NCBI GenBank assembly: GCA_900553265.1
Contig: USDD01000021.1
Span: 1-30,422 of the forward strand
Direction: 5' to 3'
Length of the DNA stretch: 30,422 bases
DNA from: an uncultured Eubacteriales bacterium
Lineage (GTDB): Bacteria > Bacillota > Clostridia > Christensenellales > Aristaeellaceae
The notes under the pieces are model-generated. The model was not told the origin of the DNA. It saw only the letters and a list, made by a program, of their open reading frames with translations, and did no database searches. A program made the position numbers and the translations under genes. Positions 22,600-30,392 of this stretch are shown here, piece after piece; the first letter of the stretch is position 1; every line of letters begins with the position of its first letter.

Positions 22600-22624
22600 A
22601 AAAAAAGCCGCCAAATCAGGCGGC
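22600..22624 (-). terminator. Rho-independent terminator on the minus strand
   Basis: GCCGCC (22607-22612) and GGCGGC (22619-22624) form a 6-bp stem with a six-base loop, followed on the minus strand by seven Ts (22606-22600). It lies about 190 bases past the stop of the family 2 glycosyltransferase gene and is the first terminator after it. Confidence 0.85.
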
Positions 22625-22816
22625 GCATGCGCATGTAACCGATTTTCCCGCCCGCGTTGAAGCGGCGGACAGAGCTTCCAGCCTCGTCAGAGTCCGTCTC
22701 AGCATGGAAAAGCCGACGCCCGGGAGGGAATTTTTGAGGCGCGCTCCGAAGGCTTCCGCGGTTACGGGGTTTGTCAGATGTCCGAGCCGCCGAAGCAGGC
22801 GGCCCTTCGGAAGGAT
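22625..22816 (-). other. 3' region of the glycosyltransferase transcript, open in frame past the stop
   Basis: No separate gene is seen. On the minus strand the glycosyltransferase frame stays open for 66 codons after its TGA at 22819-22817, ending at a TGA inside the terminator stem. The extension has no ribosome site of its own and no recognised domain. Stops are rare in GC-rich DNA, so chance is possible. Confidence 0.5.
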
Positions 22817-23686
22817 TCAGCTTTTGGGCGGATTCAGCGAGCCGGTCTCCTCAAAGGGCTTCGGGAAGCGCATCTGCTCGTAGATCTTCGCGTCCACCAG
22901 CGTGCGATACCAGCGCTGATACAGCCAGTGATAGATGAAGCCCTCGCGCCCGTCCAGAAAGCCCAGACGGAAGATGTAATTGTAGATAAACAGCATCCAG
23001 CAGCGCAGGAACATGGGCATGCGATAGTACAGGCCGAATTTTTTGCGGCGCAGGGCGGCGTTTTTGCGGTCGCTGGGCGCGTCGGTGCCGTTCTGTTTAA
23101 AGTCGAAATAGTCCTGCATCTCCCGGGTGGCGTACCAGTTCAGCTTGCGCACGAAGGTGTCGACGTCCTTGAAATCCCGATGGTCGAAGCGCTCGCGCAC
23201 CTCGATCACGCGGCCGCCGTCCACCACGGTGTGCTCGTCCATGCGCCGATCCTCCACGCGGCCCTTCCCGGCGCGATAGACCATGATCTTGCGCTTCTTC
23301 GGCCCGCCGAAGCGGATGAGCCGGCCGAGGAAGTAGAAGTTCGCCTCCATCAGGAAGCCGTTCACGTCGTCGTCGGCATGCTCGGCCAGCAGCTTTTCCA
23401 GCCGATTGCACAGCGCCTCGGGGAAGCGCTCGTCCGCGTCCAGACGCAGAATCCACTTCGTCTGAACATGGGCGTTCTCCACGCCCCAGTTGAACTGCCG
23501 GGCGTAATTCTCGAAGGGATGCTCCAATACCTCCGCGCCCAGCGAGCGCGCCAGCGCCACGGTGCCGTCGGAGGAGCCGCTGTCCACCACCACGCGGCGC
23601 TTCGCGAATTTTTCCACGGAGCGCAGGCAGTCGCCCAGATTCTTTTCCTCGTTCTGGGTCAGGATAATCGCCGTCACATCGGCCAT
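22817..23686 (-). CDS. Family 2 glycosyltransferase
   Basis: A 289-residue glycosyltransferase of the WaaE/KdtX-like branch of GT2. The GT-A fold starts with TAIILTQNEEKNLGDCL (5-21), and the metal-binding DxD is DAD at 83-85 in RLDADERF. A Cys/Trp/Tyr-rich hydrophobic patch near 245-260 (FLRCWMLFIYNYIF) could touch the membrane. It should add a sugar to a cell-surface glycan; donor and acceptor are unknown. The ATG at 23686 follows GGGGAGGAACC; the upstream frame has no such site. It is divergent from a second glycosyltransferase gene. Confidence 0.9.
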   Translation of the reverse strand: MADVTAIILTQNEEKNLGDCLRSVEKFAKRRVVVDSGSSDGTVALARSLGAEVLEHPFENYARQFNWGVENAHVQTKWILRLDADERFPEALCNRLEKLLAEHADDDVNGFLMEANFYFLGRLIRFGGPKKRKIMVYRAGKGRVEDRRMDEHTVVDGGRVIEVRERFDHRDFKDVDTFVRKLNWYATREMQDYFDFKQNGTDAPSDRKNAALRRKKFGLYYRMPMFLRCWMLFIYNYIFRLGFLDGREGFIYHWLYQRWYRTLVDAKIYEQMRFPKPFEETGSLNPPKS

Positions 23687-23719
23687 GGTCGGTTCCTCCC
23701 CGCTGCTTTGTCTGCCCTC

Positions 23720-23748
23720 AGTATAGCACACCCCGCCGCCAAACACAA
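23720..23748 (-). promoter_or_regulatory. Sigma-A-type promoter for the family 2 glycosyltransferase
   Basis: On the minus strand TTGTGT (23748-23743), a 17-bp spacer, then TATACT (23725-23720), 33 bases before the ATG. Confidence 0.8.
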
Positions 23749-23772
23749 CCGGCGTTTTTCGCCCGGGAGGGC

Positions 23773-23801
23773 TTGATGTTTTTTGCAGAATCGCGTAAAA
23801 T
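23773..23801 (+). promoter_or_regulatory. Sigma-A-type promoter for the DxD glycosyltransferase
   Basis: TTGATG (23773-23778), a 17-bp spacer, then TAAAAT (23796-23801), 28 bases before the ATG at 23830. Confidence 0.75.
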
Positions 23802-23829
23802 AGGAGTCGGAAAGGCGGAGAAGAGCGAG

Positions 23830-24624
23830 ATGATACCGAAGATACTGCACTGGTGCTGGTACGGCGGCGGCGAAAGGCCCGCGTCCGTCCGGCGAACCAT
23901 GGCCAGCTGGCGGCGCGTGGGCGAGGGCTGGGAAGAGCGCCTGTGGAGCGAGGAAAACTGCGATCTGTCCGTCAACGAATACGTCCGCGGCGCGGCGCAG
24001 GCCGGGCGCTGGGCGCTGGTGAGCGACTACTTCCGCCTGACGGCGCTGGAGCGCTTCGGCGGAATCTATCTGGACACCGACGTGGAATGCTACCGCTCCT
24101 TTGACGATCTGCTGCCTCTGCGCGGCTTTCTGGGCTATATGTACGACTCCCTCGTGGGCACGGCGGTGATGGGCTTCGAGGCGCGCCATCCCTTCGTGCA
24201 GGCGCTGCTTCGGCTCTACGACGGCGCGCGCTGGCTGGACGGGCGGAGCTTCGAGATCACGCTGCCCAGCGGCGAAACGAAAAAATGCAACTGCAACAAT
24301 CAGGTGTTCACGCACCTGATGCTGGAGATCTACCCGGAGCTGAAGCTCAACGGCAGGAAGCAGGCCCTTTCCGACCTGACGCTCTTCCCCATGGAGGAGT
24401 TCGAGGTCGGGCGCGTTTTCGGGCGCGGCCATTCGGCCCACTGCTGCGAGGCCTCGTGGAAGAAGCTGTCGCGAAAGCAGCGACTGTTCCAGCGCCTCAA
24501 ACGCGCCGGGCGATATTTTCCGATTCTCCACATGGACGCGCTGCTGCGCCGGATGAGCGCGCGGCGGCTCATCCGAAAGAGCGCCTTCCGCGCGCGCTAT
24601 CTGCGCGACGGCGGCGACAAATAA
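23830..24624 (+). CDS. Glycosyltransferase with DxD motif (Gly_transf_sug type)
   Basis: A 264-residue protein of the group related to capsular and Och1-like glycosyltransferases. The start IPKILHWCWYGG is typical, SDYFRLTALERFGGIYLDTDVE (65-86) is the core block, and the metal-binding DxD is Asp82/Asp84. It should transfer a sugar to a surface glycan. The ATG at 23830 was chosen to match the family start and sits a short distance after a good promoter; the ribosome site (GGCGGAGAAG) is modest. The patatin gene begins 24 bp after its stop, so they probably share a transcript. Confidence 0.87.
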   Translation: MIPKILHWCWYGGGERPASVRRTMASWRRVGEGWEERLWSEENCDLSVNEYVRGAAQAGRWALVSDYFRLTALERFGGIYLDTDVECYRSFDDLLPLRGFLGYMYDSLVGTAVMGFEARHPFVQALLRLYDGARWLDGRSFEITLPSGETKKCNCNNQVFTHLMLEIYPELKLNGRKQALSDLTLFPMEEFEVGRVFGRGHSAHCCEASWKKLSRKQRLFQRLKRAGRYFPILHMDALLRRMSARRLIRKSAFRARYLRDGGDK

Positions 24625-24648
24625 CCATCGAAACGGAGGGAAGCGGGC

Positions 24649-25911
24649 ATGAAACGGGCATTGGTACTCAGCGGCGGCGGCTCCCGCGGCGCATACGAGG
24701 TGGGCGCATGGCGCGCGCTGGAGGAGCTGGGCGTACGCTTTCAGGCGGTCTACGGCGCGTCGGTGGGCGCGATCAACGCGGCGCTGGTGGCCCAGGGCGA
24801 CCGCGCGCTGGCGGAAAAGCTCTGGGACGAGATCGATCTTAAGCAGATTCTGGCCACCGACGACGAGGATTTCGCCATCGACAGCATGATCTCCCGCAAG
24901 CGCGACGTGATTCCCTTTCTGGTGGAAAACGCCAAACACCTGCGGGTGGACACGAAGCCGCTGGAGGAGCTGATCCATCGCCATCTGAACGAGTCCGCCG
25001 TCCGCGCCTCGGGCATGGAGCTGGGCATGATGACGGTGCGCGCGCCTCAGATGCAGCCGGTGGGCATCCACTTAAGCGAGATGCGCCCGGGCATGCTGGG
25101 CGACTGGATTCTCGCGTCCGCGTCGTGCTTTCCGGTGTTTCCCGCGCGGAAGATCGACGGCGAGCGCTATCTGGACGGCGGCTACTTCGACAACCTGCCC
25201 ATCGACATGGCCATCCGCGACGGCGCGGACGAGATCGTGGCCATCGACTTGCATCCCGAGCCGGCGCACCCGGAGTACGGCCGCATGCCCTTTCTGCGGA
25301 TGATCCATCCGCTGCACAATCTGGGCGGCTTTCTGGACTTCAACCATCGGCTGCTTCGGCGCATGCAGCGCATGGGCTATTACGACACCATGAAGTCCTA
25401 CGGCGCATTCGAGGGCATTCGCTATACCTTCACCATTCAGCCGGAGCTGCACACCGCCGCCCGGGCGCGGACGTACATGCAGCGCGTGGCCCGGTTCGAC
25501 GCGGAGGTCATCCATCGCGTGGCGCTGCGCATGTCCCAGCCCCTCAACGCGCCGCTGATCTCGGCCATCGAGGCGGAAACGCCCCTGCGGAGCCTGAGCT
25601 GGAAGGAGGTCTGGCTGCGCGGTCTGGAGCTGTGCGCCCGGGTCATGGACTTCCGCGACGACGCTATCTACGACCCCGCCGAGCTGACCGGACGCATCCT
25701 GAAGTTCGTCAGACAGATTCCCGCCGAGGAGACGCTCACCGAGCGCGCCCTCCAGCGCCGCGCCCAGCAGGGCGACCGCGAGCTGCTGGGCTGCCTGTAT
25801 CAGGCGCTGCTCTGCTGGGGAACCCTCACGGCGGAGACGCTGCACGTGCTGGCCGATTACCCCGCCCACACCGCCGCGGCGCTGTACTTGGTCACGGCAG
25901 AGGGCAAGTAA
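24649..25911 (+). CDS. Patatin-like phospholipase
   Basis: A 420-residue lipid acyl hydrolase. The oxyanion loop SGGGSRGAYEVG is at 8-19, the nucleophile is Ser38 in GASVG (36-40), and the catalytic Asp176 lies in DGGYFDN. The dyad is thus complete. The C-terminal 200 residues are extra and unassigned, giving the length of the larger bacterial patatins. There is no signal peptide. It probably acts on membrane phospholipids in the cytoplasm. The ATG at 24649 follows GGAGGG. Confidence 0.9.
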   Translation: MKRALVLSGGGSRGAYEVGAWRALEELGVRFQAVYGASVGAINAALVAQGDRALAEKLWDEIDLKQILATDDEDFAIDSMISRKRDVIPFLVENAKHLRVDTKPLEELIHRHLNESAVRASGMELGMMTVRAPQMQPVGIHLSEMRPGMLGDWILASASCFPVFPARKIDGERYLDGGYFDNLPIDMAIRDGADEIVAIDLHPEPAHPEYGRMPFLRMIHPLHNLGGFLDFNHRLLRRMQRMGYYDTMKSYGAFEGIRYTFTIQPELHTAARARTYMQRVARFDAEVIHRVALRMSQPLNAPLISAIEAETPLRSLSWKEVWLRGLELCARVMDFRDDAIYDPAELTGRILKFVRQIPAEETLTERALQRRAQQGDRELLGCLYQALLCWGTLTAETLHVLADYPAHTAAALYLVTAEGK

Positions 25912-26033
25912 TTCGCTATTGCCTCGTCTCTCCTCCAAAAAACCGACCAAAGCTGAATAAATTCCCAGCCAAAAGCCGACGATAAGGGCGTCCAGAGGGA
26001 GCGGAAAGCTGCCCTCGCAAAGGAGGAAACGCC

Positions 26034-26561
26034 TTGAAACGCCGGCTTTTCTGCGCGCTGACCGCGCTGGTGGTTCTCTACATTCTCTCTCAGTCCGCGC
26101 CGCCGGATCTGACCGCCGCGTCCCGGGAGCTGGTTCGGCTGCACGTGGTGGCCGACGCGGACGACGACGCGTCTCAGGCGCTGAAGCTCGAGGTGCGCGA
26201 CGCGGTGCTTGCTCAGACGCAGGCGCTGCTCTCCGGCTGCGGCGGCGCGGACGAGGCCTATGCCGCCCTCTCCGGGCGCCTGTCCGAGCTGGAGCGCGCC
26301 GCCGCCGACTGTCTGGCCGCTCACGGCTGCGATCTCCCCGTGCGCGCCGAGCTGGGCGTGTTCGACTTTCCCGACCGGGATTACGACGGCGTGACCGTGC
26401 CCGCCGGGCGCTATCGCGCCCTGCGCATCGTGATCGGCTCCGGGCAGGGGCATAACTGGTGGTGCGTGCTGTATCCCACGCTGTGCGTCACGCCCGACGG
26501 CGCGGGGCGCAGCCTGCTGGCGGAATGGTTCGAGCGATGGTTTGGAGGGGATCAGGCATGA
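26034..26561 (+). CDS. spoIIR: Stage II sporulation protein R
   Basis: A 175-residue protein matching SpoIIR, the forespore-made signal that triggers SpoIIGA to process pro-sigma-E in the mother cell. An N-terminal membrane/signal segment (about 4-22) fits export into the intermembrane space. The family blocks RLHVVADADDDASQALKLEVRDAVL and PAGRYRALRIVIGSGQGHNWWCVLYPTLC are present. The usual HVIANSDS is changed to HVVADADD. It starts with TTG at 26034 behind AAAGGAGG. I found no clear sigma-F-type promoter in the 122 bases upstream. Its stop overlaps the sleB start (ATGA). Confidence 0.93.
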   Translation: MKRRLFCALTALVVLYILSQSAPPDLTAASRELVRLHVVADADDDASQALKLEVRDAVLAQTQALLSGCGGADEAYAALSGRLSELERAAADCLAAHGCDLPVRAELGVFDFPDRDYDGVTVPAGRYRALRIVIGSGQGHNWWCVLYPTLCVTPDGAGRSLLAEWFERWFGGDQA

Positions 26562-27235
26562 AGAGGAAATTCGCGCTGTGCATGATCGCGCTGCTGATCG
26601 TGCCCGTGCTGGCCTGGGCGGCGGCGGTGCTGGAGGTCGGCTCCTCGGGCAGCGACGTGACCAGGGTTCAGAAGAAGCTGATTCAGTACGGCTACATGAC
26701 GGGCGCCGCCGACGGCAGATACGGCGAAAAGACCCGGGACGCGGTGCGCTGGTTCCAGCGCAAAAACGGCCTGACGGCGGACGGCAGGGTCGGCCCGGCC
26801 ACCGCCGCGGCGCTGGGCGTGACGCTCTCGGGCTCGTCGTCCTCGTCGTCGTCCAAGGCGGCCTCGTCCTCCTCGACCATCATCTCCGCCGACCATCGGC
26901 TTCTGGCCAAGCTGGTCTACGCCGAGGCCCGGGGCGAGCCCTACAAGGGGCAGGTGGCCGTGGCCGCCGTGGTGCTCAACCGCGTGCGCAGCGCGTCCTT
27001 CCCCAACACCGTCTCCGGCGTGGTCTATCAGCAGAACGCCTTCACCTGCGTCAACAACGGCTCCATTAACAACACGCCCGACAGCTCCTGCATCCGCGCG
27101 GCGCTGGACGCGCTGAACGGCTGGGACCCCACCGGCGGCTGTCTCTACTATTATAATCCCAAGACCGCCGTGGACGGCTGGATCCGCACGCGCACGGTCA
27201 AGACGGTCATCGGCAACCATTCCTTCGCGGTCTGA
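26558..27235 (+). CDS. sleB: Spore cortex-lytic enzyme SleB
   Basis: A 225-residue exported hydrolase that cleaves spore cortex peptidoglycan at germination. A signal peptide (about 1-22) is followed by a peptidoglycan-binding domain (about 24-88), a Ser/Ala linker (about 90-108) and the SleB hydrolase domain (about 112-225) with the glutamate in LVYAEARGEPYKGQ. Length and order match SleB. The ATG at 26558 follows GGAGGGG and overlaps the spoIIR stop, implying coupling. ypeB follows directly, as in other spore formers. Confidence 0.93.
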   Translation: MKRKFALCMIALLIVPVLAWAAAVLEVGSSGSDVTRVQKKLIQYGYMTGAADGRYGEKTRDAVRWFQRKNGLTADGRVGPATAAALGVTLSGSSSSSSSKAASSSSTIISADHRLLAKLVYAEARGEPYKGQVAVAAVVLNRVRSASFPNTVSGVVYQQNAFTCVNNGSINNTPDSSCIRAALDALNGWDPTGGCLYYYNPKTAVDGWIRTRTVKTVIGNHSFAV

Positions 27236-27249
27236 GAGGAGGCCGGACG

Positions 27250-28578
27250 ATGCAGAAATCCCTTTTCCGCCCCTCAGAGCGCGACTGGCCCCGGGCGCTG
27301 GCGGCCATCTTCGCGGCGCTGACCGTCGCCCTTCTGGCCCTCGGCTGGGCGCAGACGGCGAAGCTGAACCACGCCGTGGAGCGCGTCAACGCCGTCAGCC
27401 GCAAGGCCTTTTACGAAACCTGCGAGCTGACCGAGTCCATGTCTGTGCGCCTGCGCAAGCTGCTGGTGGCCGGCGACGCGGGCCAGATGCAGGCGCTGCT
27501 GGGCGAGATCTCCCGGGAGGCTCAGGGCGCGGCGAGCAATCTCGCGCTGCTGCCTGCGGGCGAGGAGACCGTCTCGGCCACGCTGAAGTTCATCAACCAG
27601 ACGGGCGACTTCGCCTCGGCGCTGTCGGTGCGTCTGGCCTCCGGCGGCGCCGTCTCCGACGACGACTATCGCACCATCTCCACCCTGTCCGAAAGCGCGG
27701 CGCGCCTGTCCGTGGCCATGGCCGGGCTGCTCGCGCGCATCGAGAGCGGCGAGGCGGTGCTGGACGGCTCCATGGCCGCCGGCGACGAAAACCTCTATCC
27801 GCTGACCCAGCCCGCCGCGGACTATCCCACGCTGCTCTACGACGGCCCCTTCTCCGACGGCGCGCGCGGCTCGGAGCTGAAGGCGCTCAGGGGCCTTTCC
27901 GAGGTCTCCGCCGAGGAGGCGCAGCGGAAGCTCTCCGCCTTTTTCGAAAACGTGACCGACGTGACCCTTGTGGGCGAGAGCGCCATTCCCGCCGACTGCT
28001 ACGAGTTCTCCTTCCGCGCAGACGGCTATCCCATGAGCGCCGGCGTGACCCGGCAGGGCGGCGAGGTGCTCTACGCCCTGTGCTCCGCCGACGTGGGCGA
28101 GTCGGCGTTCACCGCCGAGCAGCTGCTGGACGCGGCCCGGGCGTTCCTGCTCTCCCGGGGCTTCGGGGCCATGGAGATGAGCTATTACAGCAGCTACGAC
28201 GGCATCCTCACCGTCAACTACGCCGCCGTGCAGAACGACGTGGTGCTCTATCCCGATCTGGTGAAGGTGCAGCTGTCCATGCGCGACGGCGCGGTGGTGG
28301 GGCTGGAGGCCTCGGGCTACTGGACGAACCACGTCCCCCGCACGCTGGAGCTGCCCGCCGTGTCCGAAGAAGAAGCCGTATCGCGCATCGGCGCGCGGCT
28401 GTCGCCCCTGTCGGCCCGCCTGTGCGTCATTCCCACCGATTCCGGCGAGGCGCTGTGCTATGAGATTCGCGCCACGGACGGAAGCGACGACTTCCTCGTG
28501 TACATCGACGCGGCCACCGGCTCCGAGCGCGAGCTGATGCAGATCGTCCGCGAGGACGGCGGCACGCTGGTGCAGTGA
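27250..28578 (+). CDS. ypeB: Germination protein YpeB
   Basis: A 442-residue protein that is the usual partner of SleB and is needed for its stability and placement in the spore. One N-terminal membrane helix (about 18-36) is followed by a helical domain and then PepSY-like C-terminal repeats. The family hallmark YPTLLYDGPFSD (about 194-205) is present. The ATG at 27250 follows AGAGGAGG, 14 bases after sleB. A MazF-like gene follows, with no terminator between. Confidence 0.92.
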   Translation: MQKSLFRPSERDWPRALAAIFAALTVALLALGWAQTAKLNHAVERVNAVSRKAFYETCELTESMSVRLRKLLVAGDAGQMQALLGEISREAQGAASNLALLPAGEETVSATLKFINQTGDFASALSVRLASGGAVSDDDYRTISTLSESAARLSVAMAGLLARIESGEAVLDGSMAAGDENLYPLTQPAADYPTLLYDGPFSDGARGSELKALRGLSEVSAEEAQRKLSAFFENVTDVTLVGESAIPADCYEFSFRADGYPMSAGVTRQGGEVLYALCSADVGESAFTAEQLLDAARAFLLSRGFGAMEMSYYSSYDGILTVNYAAVQNDVVLYPDLVKVQLSMRDGAVVGLEASGYWTNHVPRTLELPAVSEEEAVSRIGARLSPLSARLCVIPTDSGEALCYEIRATDGSDDFLVYIDAATGSERELMQIVREDGGTLVQ

Positions 28579-28588
28579 GGTGACGAAC

Positions 28589-29002
28589 GTGCAGACGAAC
28601 GTTTCACATCCCGCCGCGCCCCCGCATAGAGTGCAGCAGACCCTGATTGCGGAGCGTGAAACCATGATTTCGAGGGGCGATCTGTTCAGCGCCTGTCTCG
28701 ACCCCGTCGTCGGATCGGAGCAGGGCGGCGTGCGCCCCGTGCTGGTGATCCAGAACGACGTGGGCAACCGCTACAGTCCCACCGTCATCGTGCTGGCCGT
28801 CACCGGCCAGGTGAACAAGGCGCGCCTGCCCACCCATGTGCCCGTGGCCTGCGAGGGCACGGGCCTGCTGAAGGACAGCGTGGTGCTCGCCGAGCAGATT
28901 CGCACGCTCGACAAGCGGCGGCTGCGCGAGCGCATTGGCACGCTTCGGCCGGAGGTCATGGCGCGCGTCACCGAGGCGGTGAAGGTCTCGCTGGGGGTCT
29001 GA
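28589..29002 (+). CDS. MazF/PemK-type endoribonuclease (EndoA-like)
   Basis: A MazF-family toxin nuclease that cuts mRNA at specific sites. The core MISRGDLFSACLDPVVGSEQGGVRPVLVIQND...SPTVIVLAVTGQ has the conserved Arg of GGVRPV and the Thr of SPTVIV. The classic start is the ATG at 28664 (112 residues, GGAG upstream), close to the 116 of EndoA. However, a GTG at 28589 sits five bases after a stronger GAGGTGA site overlapping the ypeB end and would add 25 residues; I list that longer form as possible. No MazE-type antitoxin gene fits upstream. Confidence 0.87.
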   Translation: MQTNVSHPAAPPHRVQQTLIAERETMISRGDLFSACLDPVVGSEQGGVRPVLVIQNDVGNRYSPTVIVLAVTGQVNKARLPTHVPVACEGTGLLKDSVVLAEQIRTLDKRRLRERIGTLRPEVMARVTEAVKVSLGV

Positions 29003-29016
29003 CAGGCAAAGGAAAG

Positions 29017-29055
29017 CCGGGCGAAACCGCTTGAGTTTCGCCCGGCGCGTTTTTT
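29017..29055 (+). terminator. Rho-independent terminator of the spore cluster
   Basis: CCGGGCGAAAC (29017-29027) and GTTTCGCCCGG (29035-29045) form a perfect 11-bp stem, followed after four bases by six Ts (29050-29055). The last T belongs to the stop of the convergent acetyltransferase gene. Confidence 0.93.
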
Positions 29056-29678
29056 CAGTACATCTCCGTAAATTTGTTTCGAATCGCGTCGGCCTCGGTG
29101 ATGGAGCGGACGACTCTCGCGGGCACGCCGGCGGCGAAGGTGTTGGCCGGAATGTCCCGGGTGACGACGCTGCCCGCGCCAATGACGCAGCCGTCGCCGA
29201 TGGTCACGCCCGGGCAGACCACTGCGTTCGCGCCGAACCAGCAGTCGCTGCCGATGGTCACGGGCTTGGCGTAGCACAGAAAACGCTCCTCGCCGTCGGC
29301 GCAGACGATTCCCCGCCGCTCGTCGGGCAGCATGGGATGCATGGGCGTGACGATGGTCACGTTCGGGCCGAAATTGCAGTGGTCGCCGATGGTCACCCGC
29401 GCGTCGTCCTGCACGGTGAAGTTGAAGTTCATGAAGCACCCCTTGCCGATGCGCGTGTGACAGCCGTAGTGAAAGCGAATGGGCCCGAGCATGAACGTGC
29501 CCTCGCCGATCTCGTCCAGCAGCTCGCGCAGAATCTCCGCGCGCTCGGCCGCGTCCTCTTCCTCATACAGCGCGCTGAAGCGCTGACTGAGCCGGTGGGC
29601 CCTGTTCTTCTTCGCCGCCAGCTCGGGCGCCTCGGAGGCGAACAGCCTCCCGCTGAAAATCCGATCCTCTTCCGTCAT
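29055..29678 (-). CDS. Sugar O-acetyltransferase (maltose/galactoside type)
   Basis: A 207-residue hexapeptide-repeat acetyltransferase. The N-terminal Mac domain (about 1-55) is followed by the left-handed beta helix with repeated IG- and V-T-I-G turns, GPNVTIVTPMHP with the catalytic His, and the final GVPARVVR block. It moves acetyl from acetyl-CoA to a sugar. The ATG at 29678 follows GGAGCGGGAGG. Its start overlaps the stop of the truncated merR gene (ATGA), so its original promoter may have been lost with the merR 5' end. Confidence 0.92.
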   Translation of the reverse strand: MTEEDRIFSGRLFASEAPELAAKKNRAHRLSQRFSALYEEEDAAERAEILRELLDEIGEGTFMLGPIRFHYGCHTRIGKGCFMNFNFTVQDDARVTIGDHCNFGPNVTIVTPMHPMLPDERRGIVCADGEERFLCYAKPVTIGSDCWFGANAVVCPGVTIGDGCVIGAGSVVTRDIPANTFAAGVPARVVRSITEADAIRNKFTEMY

Positions 29679-29938
29679 GCCTCCCGCTCCTTTTCCGCCA
29701 GCAGATTTTCATACAGGCTCAGCTTGTGGCTGAGCACCTCGAATTTGCGCTGCACCTCGCGCAGCTCCTCCTCGGCGCGCTCCTTCTGCCTGAGCATGAT
29801 CTCGTAGCGCTCCCGCAGCGTGGAATCGCCCTGTTCGCACAGCTCGATGTAGTGGCGAACGTCGCCGATGGACATGCCCGTGGCCCGCAGGCAGAGCACC
29901 ATGTTCAGCCAGTTCACATGCTCGTCGGTGAAGTCCTG
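29675..29938 (-). pseudogene. MerR-family regulator, N-terminus missing
   Basis: The last 87 residues read as the C-terminal part of a MerR regulator: DFTDEHVNWLNMVLCLRATGMSIGDVRHYIELC, then a long coiled coil (about 40 residues). The DNA-binding helix-turn-helix that should precede DFT, roughly the first 40 residues, is absent. The open frame continues upstream to 30121, but that part is antisense to the aldo/keto reductase remnant and is not MerR-like. The break falls at about 29935-29938, exactly where the opposite-strand reductase homology begins. Confidence 0.8.
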
Positions 29939-30362
29939 GGCGCTGCGCTTCGCCGCGTCGCTGGACGGCGTGATCACCGTGCTGTCCGGCATGTCCGACA
30001 TCGCGCAGAGGGAGGACAACCTCCGCACCATGGCTCCGTTCCATCCGCTGACCGAGGCCGAGCGCAGGGTCGTCGCCGACGTCACCGCCGCGCTCAACGC
30101 CATTCCCCGCGTGCCCTGCACCGGCTGTCAGTACTGCGTCAAGGGCTGCCCCCAGTCCATCAACATCCCCGGCGTGTTCGGCGCGATGAACAACCGGCTG
30201 GTCTACAACAACCTCGAGGGCGCGAAGGGCAACTACGCCTGGGCCACCCGCGAGGACGGAAAGGCCGCCGACTGCATCGAGTGCGGCCAGTGCGAGAGCG
30301 TCTGCCCCCAGCACATCCAGATCATCGGCGAGCTGAAGAAGGCCGCGGAAATGTTCAAGTGA
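29934..30362 (+). pseudogene. Fe-S aldo/keto reductase, C-terminal part only
   Basis: 142 residues matching the end of the ferredoxin-type aldo/keto reductases. SWALRFAASLDGVITVLSGMS is the last part of the barrel domain. Two 4Fe-4S motifs follow, CTGCQYCVKGCP and CIECGQCESVCP. About 230-260 N-terminal residues with the NADPH site and catalytic Tyr/Lys are missing. There is no start codon or ribosome site at the break; the open frame upstream is antisense to merR. It looks like a 5'-truncated gene. Confidence 0.82.
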
Positions 30363-30372
30363 GTAATGTGGA

Positions 30373-30392
30373 CGGGGGAGCAAGCTCCCCCG
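30373..30392 (+). terminator. Hairpin after the reductase remnant
   Basis: CGGGGGA (30373-30379) and TCCCCCG (30386-30392) with loop GCAAGC, 11 bases past the stop. It closely resembles the gdhA terminator stem (GGGGGA-ACAAG-TCCCCC) but has no T-run. Confidence 0.6.

Noticed and set aside
29939..30121. N-terminal extension of the merR remnant
   Set aside because: These codons are antisense to the aldo/keto reductase remnant and contain no helix-turn-helix, so they are not taken as MerR sequence.
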